Assembly: GCA_002946415.1 (NCBI GenBank)
Contig: NJPS01000013.1
Location: 1,054,001 to 1,118,000, forward strand
Source: Rutstroemia sp. NJR-2017a BVV2
Lineage: Eukaryota; Ascomycota; Leotiomycetes; Helotiales; Rutstroemiaceae
DNA length: 64,000 bases
Direction: 5' to 3'
The number at the start of each line of letters is the position of its first letter. The first letter of the stretch is position 1. Positions 35,513 through 45,880 of this stretch are shown here, in pieces. The notes beneath the pieces were generated by a model that was not told where the DNA came from, did no database searches, and was given only the letters and a program-made list of their open reading frames with translations. Position numbers and translations under genes: made by a program.

Positions 35513-35905
35513 GTGGCTAGACAAATAAAGTTGAAATCCACTGACTTACCCGCTAAAGCCCGCATTCTGTCCCCTCCCACCAACATTATTCTTCTCGTTC
35601 TTCTCGCCACGAGCAATCATCAGTCCACTGACCATATACGCCTTCCACGTCCCAATCAACTTATTCTTCTATACCCATGCAGCCACCTCGGCCGACGCCC
35701 GACACCGTTCCAGGTACGAAAGCGTGGGCTGCACAATCTGCGTGTCGAGCCGGTCAATGGCTCATGTGTCGCCCATAATTCTCTGAAACATCACGCCAGC
35801 ATCAGGGCTGAGAGTCAAGCCAGCAGGAGCGACAATCGGGGCATCATCCTTGGCTGAGACCTTGATATCTCTCTCGCCGGAGCGACGAAATCCCGAGAAG
35901 ACAAC
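35513..35905. other. Intergenic between convergent genes
   Basis: 3' flanks of the 486-aa gene and of the cation exchanger. No supported gene. Confidence 0.5.
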
Positions 35906-37105
35906 TCATGACCGAATCACAAAGAACTCGCCCACCAGAAACGCCAAATACAGCCCTAGCAAAACCCAGCCTACCAACCTCCGTCCTCCTATCCAAACAA
36001 CCACACAAAGCAAGGTACTCGAAATCCACAACGACACCAATTCAAATGTGCTTAAGCTCCCATTCAACGTGCTTATATCTCCAGCGAGATACAAAACACC
36101 CGTGCACAGAGTGAGCAAAAATAGATTTGAGCCCACGGTGTTCGCTACAATGATTTCTCCTTGCCTCTTCCTGCCCGAGAGGATCGCAATCACCTTCTCT
36201 GGAAGAGTGGTAGCGATTGAGAGAATAGTTGTACCGATGACTGTGGAATTGAGTTCAAATCTAGTTGCGATGGCGGACATGCTGTGGGATAATATGTAGC
36301 CTGATAGGCATAGAGCGAGGAGGCCGAATACGAGCTTCGAAAGATGATATTGTGTCGATCGAGCGGTTCGCTGGCGTCTGGGATTCGCTTCTGTTCCATT
36401 TTCCACGTCCACCACATCGAGAGATTGCCGGGTTGCAAGATTGTCGTAGAAAGTGTCATCTGATGCTCTCAGGGTGCGTAGTCTAGTGCTGGCAGAGGGT
36501 GACCGAGAAACTGATTGTCTGCCATTGCTCTCTCCGTCGTCCGAAGAAGAATCCGTGTCGCTATCTGAATCATCCTCAGGTGCTGCTACTATCCCTTTGT
36601 ATATAGCATAAGCTATAGAAATAACATAGACACCAAACGTAACAATGAGAATTCCTCCCCCAACTCTCCCAAATGACCCGAAAGTGGACAAAATAGCAGC
36701 ATAGAAAGTGGTAAGAATGAGAAGTATGGTAGTGTAGACCTTCGAGCTCCTATCGAAAGTTATATCGCTAGGAGAGAATATCAAGCCTAGAGAGAAAGCA
36801 CCTAGAATATTCGAGATGGATGATCCTACGATGTTGCCAATGGCTAACGATGACTGATGTTGAGAAATTGCCGCCACTACCACTATGAGCTGCTTTTATT
36901 AGACGAGCCTCCGTCGCAGTCTGTATATTCTACTTACCTCCTCCCATTCCGCCCCAGAAGTCAGCAGAGCGATGAAAGTAGGCGACACATTGAGTCGTGC
37001 AGCCAGTTCAGCGGTGTTATCAATGAATACGTCAGCACCGGCTTCCAGAACATAGAGTCCGCTGATAAACGCAGCAATGTTGAACAGTACATTATCGTCT
37101 ACCAT
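35906..37105 (-). CDS. Ca2+/cation exchanger family membrane protein (CaCA type)
   Basis: Two exons (37105-36938 and 36889-35906) give 383 aa. The protein has the two inverted alpha-repeats of cation/Ca2+ exchangers: alpha-1 around VSPTFIALLTSGAEWEE spliced to LIVVVAAISQ and then GNIVGSSISNILGAFSLG, and alpha-2 LNSTVIGTTILSIATTLPEK with ANTVGSNLFLL. About ten hydrophobic segments surround a central acidic Ser/Asp-rich loop (PEDDSDSDTDSSSDDGES). It probably moves Ca2+ against another cation across a plasma or endomembrane; the exact ions cannot be read from sequence. The start at 37105 (MVDDNVLFNIAAFISGLYVLE) agrees with remembered fungal relatives. The frame stays open upstream to about 37243 without an ATG, so an additional 5' exon is possible but unsupported. 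Confidence 0.82.
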
Positions 37106-37877
37106 TGCGCCGAATGCAAGGAGAATTATGTTGGAGGCAAACAAGAAGATATTTTGAGCTGCTCCAAGGGTTCTTAACAAATAAGTAAGATAGGCGCTAC
37201 TGGGAATTTGCTTTTCCAAGTAAGGTAAAACGCAGAAACCCAAACCACGCGGCTTTTAGCGCAAGTCTCTGCGATGACGAATATAATTTTCATGCCGTTT
37301 AAAAGTCCTCAAATCCAAACTGCTCGCTGTCAAGTCTCTGTACCATGAGGATACGTGGGGTATTGCATGAATTTGACGGATTACGCCTGCAAACCTTAGA
37401 TCTGGCACGACACAACGGTAAAGCATGGTGGCACGCTGCAGTTCTGTGGCCATCGTTGGATGTTCCAAAGAGTGCCTCATCCTTGTGGGTGACGGTCGAA
37501 CACATAACGGGTCTGAGTACATGCAACACCAACCTTGTGTAATACTTTGATATGCAGGTACCTGTCACTGTGATGTGTTACCCCCATAGGGGTTAAGAAG
37601 AAATGAACATGGAATTTCTGGTGCAGTACCACCTAAGGCTGAGTCTTGGATGAAAGGTACATCGAAATGCACTTCCTCTCCCATATTTCCAAACCCATAT
37701 AACCAAGGAGACTCCAACTTGACATTTACAATATCCAGATCGCTCAACGCTCAACGCTCAACGCTCAACGCCAAACACCATACATTTTTCTCAATTTACC
37801 CATTTCAATCCCTCCTCAATTTTCCCTTTTTGGCTCTTTCATGTCTCAACCTTCATATCAACATAACCAATCATGAA
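37106..37877. other. Intergenic with a GCTCAAC heptamer array
   Basis: Upstream region of the exchanger and 3' flank of UNG1. Four to five tandem copies of the seven-base unit GCTCAAC lie at about 37741-37772. No supported gene. Confidence 0.5.
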
Positions 37878-38909
37878 TCAAACACCCGCTTCCTCAGCAG
37901 GAATTCCCAAACTCCAATCAATCTCCGCATGCTCACCATACCTCTCCTTCAACCACTCATTCGTCTTCTTAAAATGCCCACACTCGAACCAACCCCTCGA
38001 CGCACTCAACGGACTCGGATGCACACTCATCAAAACACAATGTCTCTTCCTATCCACCTTCGCAACTCTCTTCCCAGCCGGACTTCCCCAAGCCAGAAAA
38101 ACCACTCCCTTAGTTCGCTGCTTAGCTACGGTGTCGATAACTTTCTGCGTGAATTTCTCCCATCCATGGTTACTGTGCGAGTTTGCTTGGTGTGCTCGTA
38201 CGGTCAGACAGGTGTTTAGCATGAGGACGCCCCGGTCGGCCCATGGGGTGAGCAGTCCGCCGTTCTTGGGAGGTGGAACAAAGTCTGGGTAGTCGTTGGA
38301 GAGGGCTTTGAAGATATTTTTGAGGGATGGAGGGGCGGGGGTGGGGGCGCGCACGGAGAAGCAGAGACCGTGTGCTTGGTTGAAGTTGTGGTAGGGGTCC
38401 TGGCCGAGAATCACGGCTTTAACGGTGTTGAGTGGCGTGTGTCTTGACCTGTAGGGTTGACGATGATTAGCTGCTGTTATTCGTAGCTATACAATTCATC
38501 CGCAACTGGCGAATGCAGGTTGGGTGCTTGCTTACCAAGAGTAAATATCCTCCTTTGGCGGAAAGATCTTAACACTACCCTCCCACTCCTTATTAAGAAA
38601 CTTCTTCAATTCCAAAAACTCCTTACTCAAAATCTCCTCCTTCAACACAGCGAGCCAACTATCATGCAAAGTCTCGATTTCCAAAGTGAGCAATTCCTTT
38701 TGCTCATCAGTCAAACTAGCAACCCATTTCTCCTTGTCAAACCGAGAGGTCACAGGAGCAGATTCAGTGGCTTCAGCGCCTGCACCAGAGTTCTTCGTAG
38801 TCGACGAAACGACTTTGGGAGGACCGAAGAATGAGGTAATGGAACCATTGGCTTTGGGCTTCTTGGCATCATTGGTTGCAGCCGTGGCGGCTTTACGTTT
38901 AAGTGACAT
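37878..38909 (-). CDS. UNG1: Uracil-DNA glycosylase
   Basis: Two exons (38909-38536 and 38448-37878) give 314 aa. The enzyme removes uracil from DNA in base excision repair in nucleus and mitochondria. The family-1 UDG motifs are intact: the water-activating motif GQDPYH (140-145; D142 catalytic) and HPSPLSA (268-274) with the catalytic histidine H268. The N-terminal ~60 residues are basic and disordered, with an NLS-like MSLKRK and KKPK and a PCNA-binding-like motif SITSFF (23-28). The catalytic domain spans residues ~85-300. The intron has donor GTAAGC and acceptor CAG and restores the frame (TG + G). Gene order: same strand as the exchanger and the carrier, but intergenic gaps show separate transcripts. 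Confidence 0.95.
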
Positions 38910-39400
38910 GATGATTCTGTACACTTGAGGACGCGAGTGAAGTAATAGACACACGTTGACGATGACTTCGCTGCAGTTTTTAGGAATTGACTACGTGTTT
39001 GAAGCAGTTGAAAGCGGATGGGGGTGCTGTGAATATTAATTCGCGTTTAACTAAGACGCGTAAATTAGTTACTGGGGTACACGCAAGATCAGCACTTTAG
39101 AACACGCTAACCCCACATGAGATCAGAAACGGCGGTGGCTGAACGTGTGGATGATATAAGTGGTTGGACCTCGAATGACCTCATTTGTGTTGAGATGGGT
39201 AAGATAAGGGAGGCTTCTTGAGAAAGGCAGGCTTTTTGAGAAAGTAAGTTTGATATTCAGTGATGATTCTTATCTATGGTACATTTTTATGACTGGCCCC
39301 AACGCCGCTCAAAAACGCTATGCAGTAAAAGCATCTGGTATTACATGTCAACCCCGCTCGAACGCCGGATAGTTCAGACAGAGTGCCTTCTTTCGTTCCC
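38910..39400. other. Intergenic, no gene seen
   Basis: UNG1 promoter region and carrier 3' flank. ACGCGT-like sites occur (ACGCG at 39055-39059 and nearby), a motif of cell-cycle-regulated DNA-synthesis promoters in yeasts; the significance here is unproven. Confidence 0.4.
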
Positions 39401-40830
39401 TCACTCAGCTCTTCGCTTTCTCTCCGCTTTTTCGTTGACCCCCCTAAATGCTCTCTTTCCAACTTCATAACAGGATATCATAATTGCACATGCGGGTGCT
39501 ACTTTCAGAGTTCTAGCAGCCCAACCTTTCCATAAACCTCGAACTCCCTCTTCTTTGAAAATGTGCGTCAACAGCTTGAGCATCGATTGTTCTTCAGGTG
39601 CCAAAACTTTCTTGGCTCCTGCTGGAGTCTTCCCGGTATCTTGGAAAATTTGTCTTCTTGTCTTTCCCACGTCGAAAGGCATAGTTAATATAGAAGCGAC
39701 AGCTCCAGATGCTGCTCCTGCTGTGAAGCTATCGGCAAACGTCGCAGTGTGATTCTCGCGACTTTGCGATCTCTTACGAACTTGACTTCTGGACTGGTCT
39801 CTTTCGTAGACCCTCCCTCGACCCCGCTCTCGTGCATCTGTTAATGCCCCTCTTATGCTTTCGTAACCCCACCAGTAAAGTCCTGAAAATGGAACATCTC
39901 TCCACAAGGTTAAAGTCAAACCACGCCACAGAGATGTATATCCATGACTAGCGACCATTTCACCCACACCCTTGACTGTCTCAGCAAAGTGCGTTCCTCC
40001 AGTTGCTTGGCTAGCTTGCATTCTCGTTCGAAACATTTCAATTGGATTGACTGCTGCTGCTGCCATAATCCGAGCGGATGCACCTGCGATTAATGGTGCT
40101 GTGTTGTCGGAAAATGTCCGATTTACAGGACTCTGGTTGTTAAAGCGTAACCAATCGTAACCAGTGAAGTAGATAATGTTCGAAGGAACCGTCATAACCA
40201 AAGTTGGCGATAACCCTCTCCATAGTGTTGTAAGCCCTTCGTTCCGGGCGATTTTCCGCATCGCATCAAAAGTTGAGTTGAAGGTTTTCCGTTGAGTTTC
40301 TTCCACGGCGCATTCGACACTTTCCACCGCGCCAATCCTCGGCGCTGCCAAACAGATATCGCTCGTACTGCTTGAAAAGAAGACCTCTCGACAACATGCT
40401 GTGACTCCGAGGTTAGGTGGGAGATTGCCAAAGTTTTGAGGTGAAGAAATCGCGGCTTTGCGAATAGACGATAAAGTGGATTGAGTCGGTTGAGTCGGTT
40501 GGGATTGAAGGCGAACTCTGACAACATCAAGAGGAGTCACTATAACACAACAGTTAGTTGAATTGATAATCGTAGTTACTGTTATGGTGGCGTACCTAAT
40601 AGCGAGGTCAAAAGACTCCCGGACATTGCTGAGATCATCTTTTGACCTGCTGTGATGTCAATGTCGATGTCTTCGGTGTCCCCCGACATAGCTATCGTTG
40701 TTGATTCTCCAGGTATTGGGTTATCTCCATGCAATCTCTCATGATTTTGCTCCCCGAAGTGAAGTTCTGCTTCAAAAGTCGTGTCGACCTGGTTGGCCGA
40801 TGAAGGGCGACTGTGCCAGGTACCAGACAT
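39401..40830 (-). CDS. MTM1: Mitochondrial carrier, Mtm1/SLC25A39-40-like
   Basis: Two exons (40830-40596 and 40539-39401) give 457 aa. Three carrier signatures are visible: PLDVVRVR (81-88), PIEMFRTR and PFDVGKTR, each starting one of the three repeat units with two membrane helices. The first matrix loop holds a Cys-containing insert (TACCREVFF and DICLAAP), a hallmark of the Mtm1/SLC25A39-40 group, which is linked to mitochondrial glutathione import and manganese/iron homeostasis. An acidic ~78-residue N-terminal extension precedes the first helix. A highly charged insert rich in Arg, Ser and Glu (RERGRGRVYERDQSRSQVRK) separates helices 4 and 5. The phase-1 intron has a good branch site (CTAAC). 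Divergent from the F-box gene. The sub-family rests on the Cys loop and overall pattern. Confidence 0.88.
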
Positions 40831-41399
40831 AAAACCTTTCCGTTGGATGGAATTCTGATGACGTTGATGGAATTCTTTGGCAATTGTTGGGAGAATCCTT
40901 TCGTCTGTCGCTGAGAAGACTTTCGTCTTTAGCTGAGAAGAGAGAGAATTGGATTAATGGAACGGGAAGAGGGGTTATATCAGAGCGTCATGATGTAGTC
41001 GAAAATGCTCAAGTGTAAACTAAATCCTTTAGATCCGTGGGATTGAGAATAGGCCGATCGGTAGCTTTGGTTTGGCTTTTTCTCCGCGAATCTTCCATCG
41101 CATGGCAAAATCGATCAAAGAAATTTTGGTGGCCAAGCGAGGCAAAACCGATAACGGACCAGCGATAAGGATAAGGAAATAAGGATAAGGCTATTAGTGG
41201 TTAGCGGTAATGTGGAACTGCGTCAACATCTCGGTCTGAATCACTCGCTGCCGGCGGGCATAAGCAGCAGCACAGCGCAGCCTTTGATAAATCACTAATT
41301 TTTAGCCACTTATTCCATATCAATCAATTGCTCTACCCTAAGTTTTTGTTTTTGTTCTGATATCCCTACCTTTCGCTCTTTCCAATTGTACTATACACC
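40831..41399. promoter_or_regulatory. Shared upstream region of carrier and F-box genes
   Basis: 569 bases between two divergent starts. A short GATAAGG-type repeat (GATAAGGATAAGG...) occurs at about 41165-41190; GATAAG is a consensus of fungal GATA factors, so nitrogen or iron control is possible, but this is inference. Confidence 0.4.
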
Positions 41400-43002
41400 A
41401 TGGAAGAATCAAATCCGGAATTAGAATCCTTCCGCCAGAAATGGCGCGAAGAGGTGATAGCAAGATCGCGAACCGGAGGCAACAATGCCGGTCAAGATAG
41501 ACGAGACTCGAATGCTGGACCTTCGAAGATATCACGAAAACCTCAAAGTACCCCCAAATCAGTTGCAGATAAAGCCACGAAATCTACCGCGGATGATGAT
41601 GCCAACATCGAACCTCAAGCTTCGCAACATTTCGACAGGTTGAGTGGCGACGACGAGGTGCAGGAGGTTGGTGGATATGCGAACAAGAGAAGCAGCAAAG
41701 AGCCACGATCGGCTTTGGAGCATTACGAGAAAGCGGTGGAGAGAGAAACACAGGGCAGCTTAGGGGATAGTCTTGACCTCTACCGTAAAGCATTTAGAGT
41801 GTGTCCCTGTTGAAATACTGCCCGACTTTGACGTCTTACTTACTGACTATCCACAGCTGGACCATCAAGTCGATCGCAAATACAAGAATAAACACTTCCC
41901 TCCTTCATCCCATTCAACAAAACCTACAAATATCAATCCCTCGAATGCTTCCGCCACTGTCCCCAACACCGCCCACCACTCCCTAGATGGACCCCCACGA
42001 ACAATCAAAGAATTGATTATAAGCTTTTCAGACCTCTCAATCGAGCCTGCGCCGCCAGCGATCGAGGGGACTCCTCCCCCTCCTTGCCCTTTTGCCGAAC
42101 TACCCGATGAGATTCTCATACATATTTTGATGGAGGTAGCAATCCTAGATGTAGCTGATTTCGTGCGACTTGCTCAAGTATGCAAACGAATGGCCTACCT
42201 CGTGCTCACCGAAGAGCAAATCTGGAAACGAATATGTACAGGGTCAGAAGTCGGATTTAGTGCAATGCACTACAAATGGCAATGCGAACTTCTCGGCGAG
42301 CCACTGTCAGATGAGGAGTCGGTTCTTCTTCCCAGTGACCCCGAAGAAGACTCCCTCACAGCCCCTATACCCGAACTTGATAACACGGCTATGATGCTAT
42401 CGCTTCTCCGCACAGCTTATTCTGCCTCCTGGCAACAGATGTTCCGCCTCCGCCCACGAATTCGGTTTAACGGTTGCTATATTAGCACGGTGAATTACAT
42501 CCGAGCCGGCCAAGCTTCTGCTTCCCAGGTGTCCTGGAATTCGCCTGTACATATTGTTACATACTATCGCTATTTGCGATTCTTCCGCGACGGAACCGTT
42601 ATTTCGCTTTTGACCACGACCGAACCATCCGACGTCGTCCACCATCTTACCAAGGACTTGCTAGCTACTCACCGCGATCGTGCTGGTGCTCACCTTCCCT
42701 CTTCTGTAATGTCTCATGCATTGCGGGGACGGTGGCGCCTCTCTTCACTTAATGATTCAGACGATAGACAGGGGAAAGAGGGAACGGTGTATGTGGAGAC
42801 GGAAGGAGTGGTGGGCACAAAATACATGTATAGAATGGAGTTGAAGATAGCCAGTGCCGGAAAGAACGGCAAAAATAACAAGCTGGCTTGGAAGGGCTTC
42901 TGGAATTACAATCGTCTGACTGACGATTGGGGCGAATTCACACTCAGAAATGATAAGGCGTTCTTTTGGAGTCGAGTTAGGAGCTATGGAACCGGTGCGT
43001 AG
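41400..43002 (+). CDS. F-box protein, FBXO9/Pof7/Hrt3-like (SCF ubiquitin ligase)
   Basis: Two exons (41400-41798 and 41857-43002) give 514 aa; the intron is in phase 0 with donor GTGTGT and acceptor CAG. The N-terminal ~85 residues are disordered. A single TPR-like helical hairpin follows (SALEHYEKAVERE, SLDLYRKAFR), then a Ser/Pro-rich spacer and an F-box at about 212-260 (FAELPDEILIHILMEVAIL, LAQVCKRMAYLV, EEQIWKRIC). The C-terminal domain (WQQMFRLRPRIRFNGCYIST, YYRYLRFFRDGTVISLLTT, LRGRWRLSSL) is the conserved FBXO9-type region. F-box proteins bind Skp1 and select substrates for SCF-mediated ubiquitination. The TPR plus F-box plus C-terminal block identifies the FBXO9/Pof7 group well; the substrate here is unknown. 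Confidence 0.9.
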
Positions 43003-43845
43003 GTGGATTGGAAGGGGCAAGACGTTGTGAATAGACCGATAGGATGTACGATGATATGACATGATATGATATGAAGATACGAAAGCATGACCGGAAGAGA
43101 TCGAATGTGAGAGACAGAGTTGCATCAGATCGATAGATAATCTACACAGCAACCGGCAGGGACTGCTTTTATTTATGTCTTGCTCTCACAGAAGACGGCG
43201 TGTACTACTGAGTACTCGGTATAGACTTCTCTCAAGTCGCTTCAGTCCCCTATGCTGCATTATATACTACGGGTTCCTGCATTGCACTTCAATATCCCTT
43301 ATCCCACAGGAGGTTGTATATTCATGCACTTGCACGACTCTCTCCACCTACCCACAGCCCTGAAGCTGAAACGGAATCCGAACACAATTGACGAAACAAA
43401 AAGAAACAAAACCCTGTGCTGTGTATATAGAAATAGAAATAGAAACATGGGAAAGGAAAGTCTTCAGCCTTCAGCTCCTTGACAACGTGTTTGTGTATTT
43501 TGTTTATTTACAAATAGATTCCAGGTTCTTGGATCCGACCGCCTGGGTGTCCATAACCTTATACAAACTGAGCGGGGTTGAAGCTGGTTGCCTTTTGGGT
43601 TTCGTCTGATGCATTGGGAGGGGTTGTTATTGTTAATATAAGTTAGTTATTGTGTTTGTGTCTGGAAGGCTGCGCTGGGATGGATGGAAATGCAAAAAGT
43701 GCATACTTCGTATGGCATGCATGAATTGTGAGGTAAGATGCTATGCTGTTATCCATGCCATGATTCACTTGCAACGAGAGGCCTGTGCGGGAGTCGGGGT
43801 GCAGGACTGAAGTGCTGTGTCAGTTTTCTTATCAGGTGTGTCTCT

Positions 43846-43868
43846 GTTCGGTCGGTCGGTCGGTCGGT
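43846..43868. repeat. GGTC tetranucleotide array
   Basis: Five tandem CGGT/GGTC units. Confidence 0.8.
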
Positions 43869-43908
43869 TTGTCTTGAAATGTGAATACTTGATGCTCGCT
43901 CATGCTAT

Positions 43909-43938
43909 GCGGTGCGGTGCGGTGCGGTGCGGTGCGGT
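43909..43938. repeat. GCGGT pentanucleotide array
   Basis: About six tandem copies of GCGGT, 40 bases from the GGTC array; the two share the CGGT core. Confidence 0.8.
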
Positions 43939-45880
43939 ACGCTGCAAAGGTGGGTAGCGAGCGGTATCCCATGTAGGCAGTAGGCGGAACAGTACATGCG
44001 CACAAGTATCCCTCTGCATGATCTATGTCATATGATGGAACCCAACCAAATCGCATCAAATCACATCGCATCGCACCAGCGCAGTTCGAAAAAGGGCAGA
44101 ATCGGGCACAAAGTCGACGTCGATACAGGACAGACGAAGCTAGGAAAATGCGCTGGCATGCAAGATAACTCGCACACTAAAAGGCGGGAGTTGAGTTGTC
44201 GACATGGGGGTCACATGCTGGAAGGGTCGCAGTGCTAGGCGATAGGCTGTGGGTGCGCCGGAGATTTATTTTGGCTTCTTTTGGGATGACGGCTTTGGCA
44301 ACCATTGACCGGGAATGAATGAGTTCTCGGTCCACGAGGAGTGAAGAAAAAATTTATATGCGTCTTGTTTGTATGGTATTGTTTGCCAGCGAATGGAACC
44401 TTGGATGAGAGGGAGGGAGGGAGATGCTACCCTTTCAAGCAATTGGGGGGGTGGTTGGCTGGACGGATGGACGGTTCTCGCATTAACTTAAAATGACGGT
44501 TATCAGATCCTACCATTCATCGTCATGTTCGACTACATGCTGAAACAGTAGGTAGGTAGGGTAATATAATCACCGCTCGCTATTCACCACTCACCCCTCG
44601 ACTCGACCTCTGAATCCTACAGTATCTTTGGGTCTCGGAGAACAGCGTAGCACAGTAATAAGAAGAAGAAGAAAAACGATAGTACAGTATACAATGTACA
44701 TACTACCCACCACACCGGCTATTCAGACTCCTAGTCTGCCGGGAATGACGATCTACATAACCATCCCACTCCGCCTCAGAAAACGAGGGACAGCAACGAA
44801 CTGATACTGGGTGTCTAAGAGTTGCCACCACCCAGTGTGCAGTGCAGTGCAGTGTGCAGCGTGCCATGCTTTAGCTGAAAATCAGGGTGCAAACAGACCA
44901 GAGCTGGGCCTAAGTAGAAGCGAGATTCAGTTGCAATTACGGGGACGGAAGTACCACTCCCTCGCCTTCCCATACGGACGGTTCAGGATATGATACCGTG
45001 CTCAGCCTGTGAAGCAGAACAGTTCAACTGAATGCGCTTGGGACTGGTGTCTTCTTCCACCTAATACGGCCATTGAATATTGGACAGCCCTTGGAGGCTT
45101 GGATTGACTGTTGGTGGAATTGGAACAACTAGAACTAGACCTGAATCTCTACTATTACTCGTACTGACCCCTGAAATTTACAAAGTGCTCCTCGGACTGA
45201 GACTCCCTCCCACCTTGGCTCCTGGCTCCTGGCTCTGGCTTCCCTTCTAGTCCAGTCGCGTACTGAGAACCGTAGCTACATGAAGTCAGTCCCCTTTAAT
45301 TTTTTAATCGGCTCATATTAATCCCAATCTTTCCTAATTCGTATCAAGAGATCCCGATAACTGCGAGACTACCAGACCACGAGCGAAGTACCTTTGTACC
45401 TACTTGATTCAAATACATCAAATCCTACCTTGTCCCATACACCCAAAGAAAACGCAGACGGAGAAAAAAAAGAGAGAGAAGAGAGATTCCCCGCGCAAGA
45501 ACGTGTGGGCAGGATCGTCAACATTCATTCTTTTTCATTCATACTCGTACATACATAACGAAAAATCTCCCGTTCATTTTCGAGATCTTCCCAGATCCAA
45601 ATCTTGCAGCGCTGCTCTTGATCGTGTTTTTCTTTTCTTTTTCTTTCTTCACTAAAAACAACCTCCGAGGTCTTTCATATGTCCTTCTAATTTAAACTCT
45701 TATCCAAAAAAGCGCATTTTTGAGACAACAGCAGCAACACTCTACCTGACTCTACTTTCCGCACCGCACGCACATCCACACCTGCAAAAGCGAATGTATT
45801 TCATATAACCTTTGAGTATTTTATGATCTGCGACACCCTCAACGCCCACGACTTTTCGATCTGCGATTTGCATCCACACC

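Larger units (their letters stand above)
43003..45880. other. 2.9-kb gene-poor stretch with simple repeats
   Basis: No supported gene. It contains GGTC and GCGGT arrays at 43847-43940 and A/T-rich patches. The last ~500 bases are CT- and A-rich and likely hold the promoter and leader of the Msb1-like gene; several short ATG-started ORFs there would act as uORFs if transcribed. Confidence 0.5.

Noticed and set aside
37106..37243. N-terminal extension of the cation exchanger
   Set aside because: No ATG in this open stretch (it begins at TTG); the ATG at 37105 matches the expected family start.
43840..43940. CRISPR-like array
   Set aside because: Short perfect microsatellites without spacers in a fungal genome.
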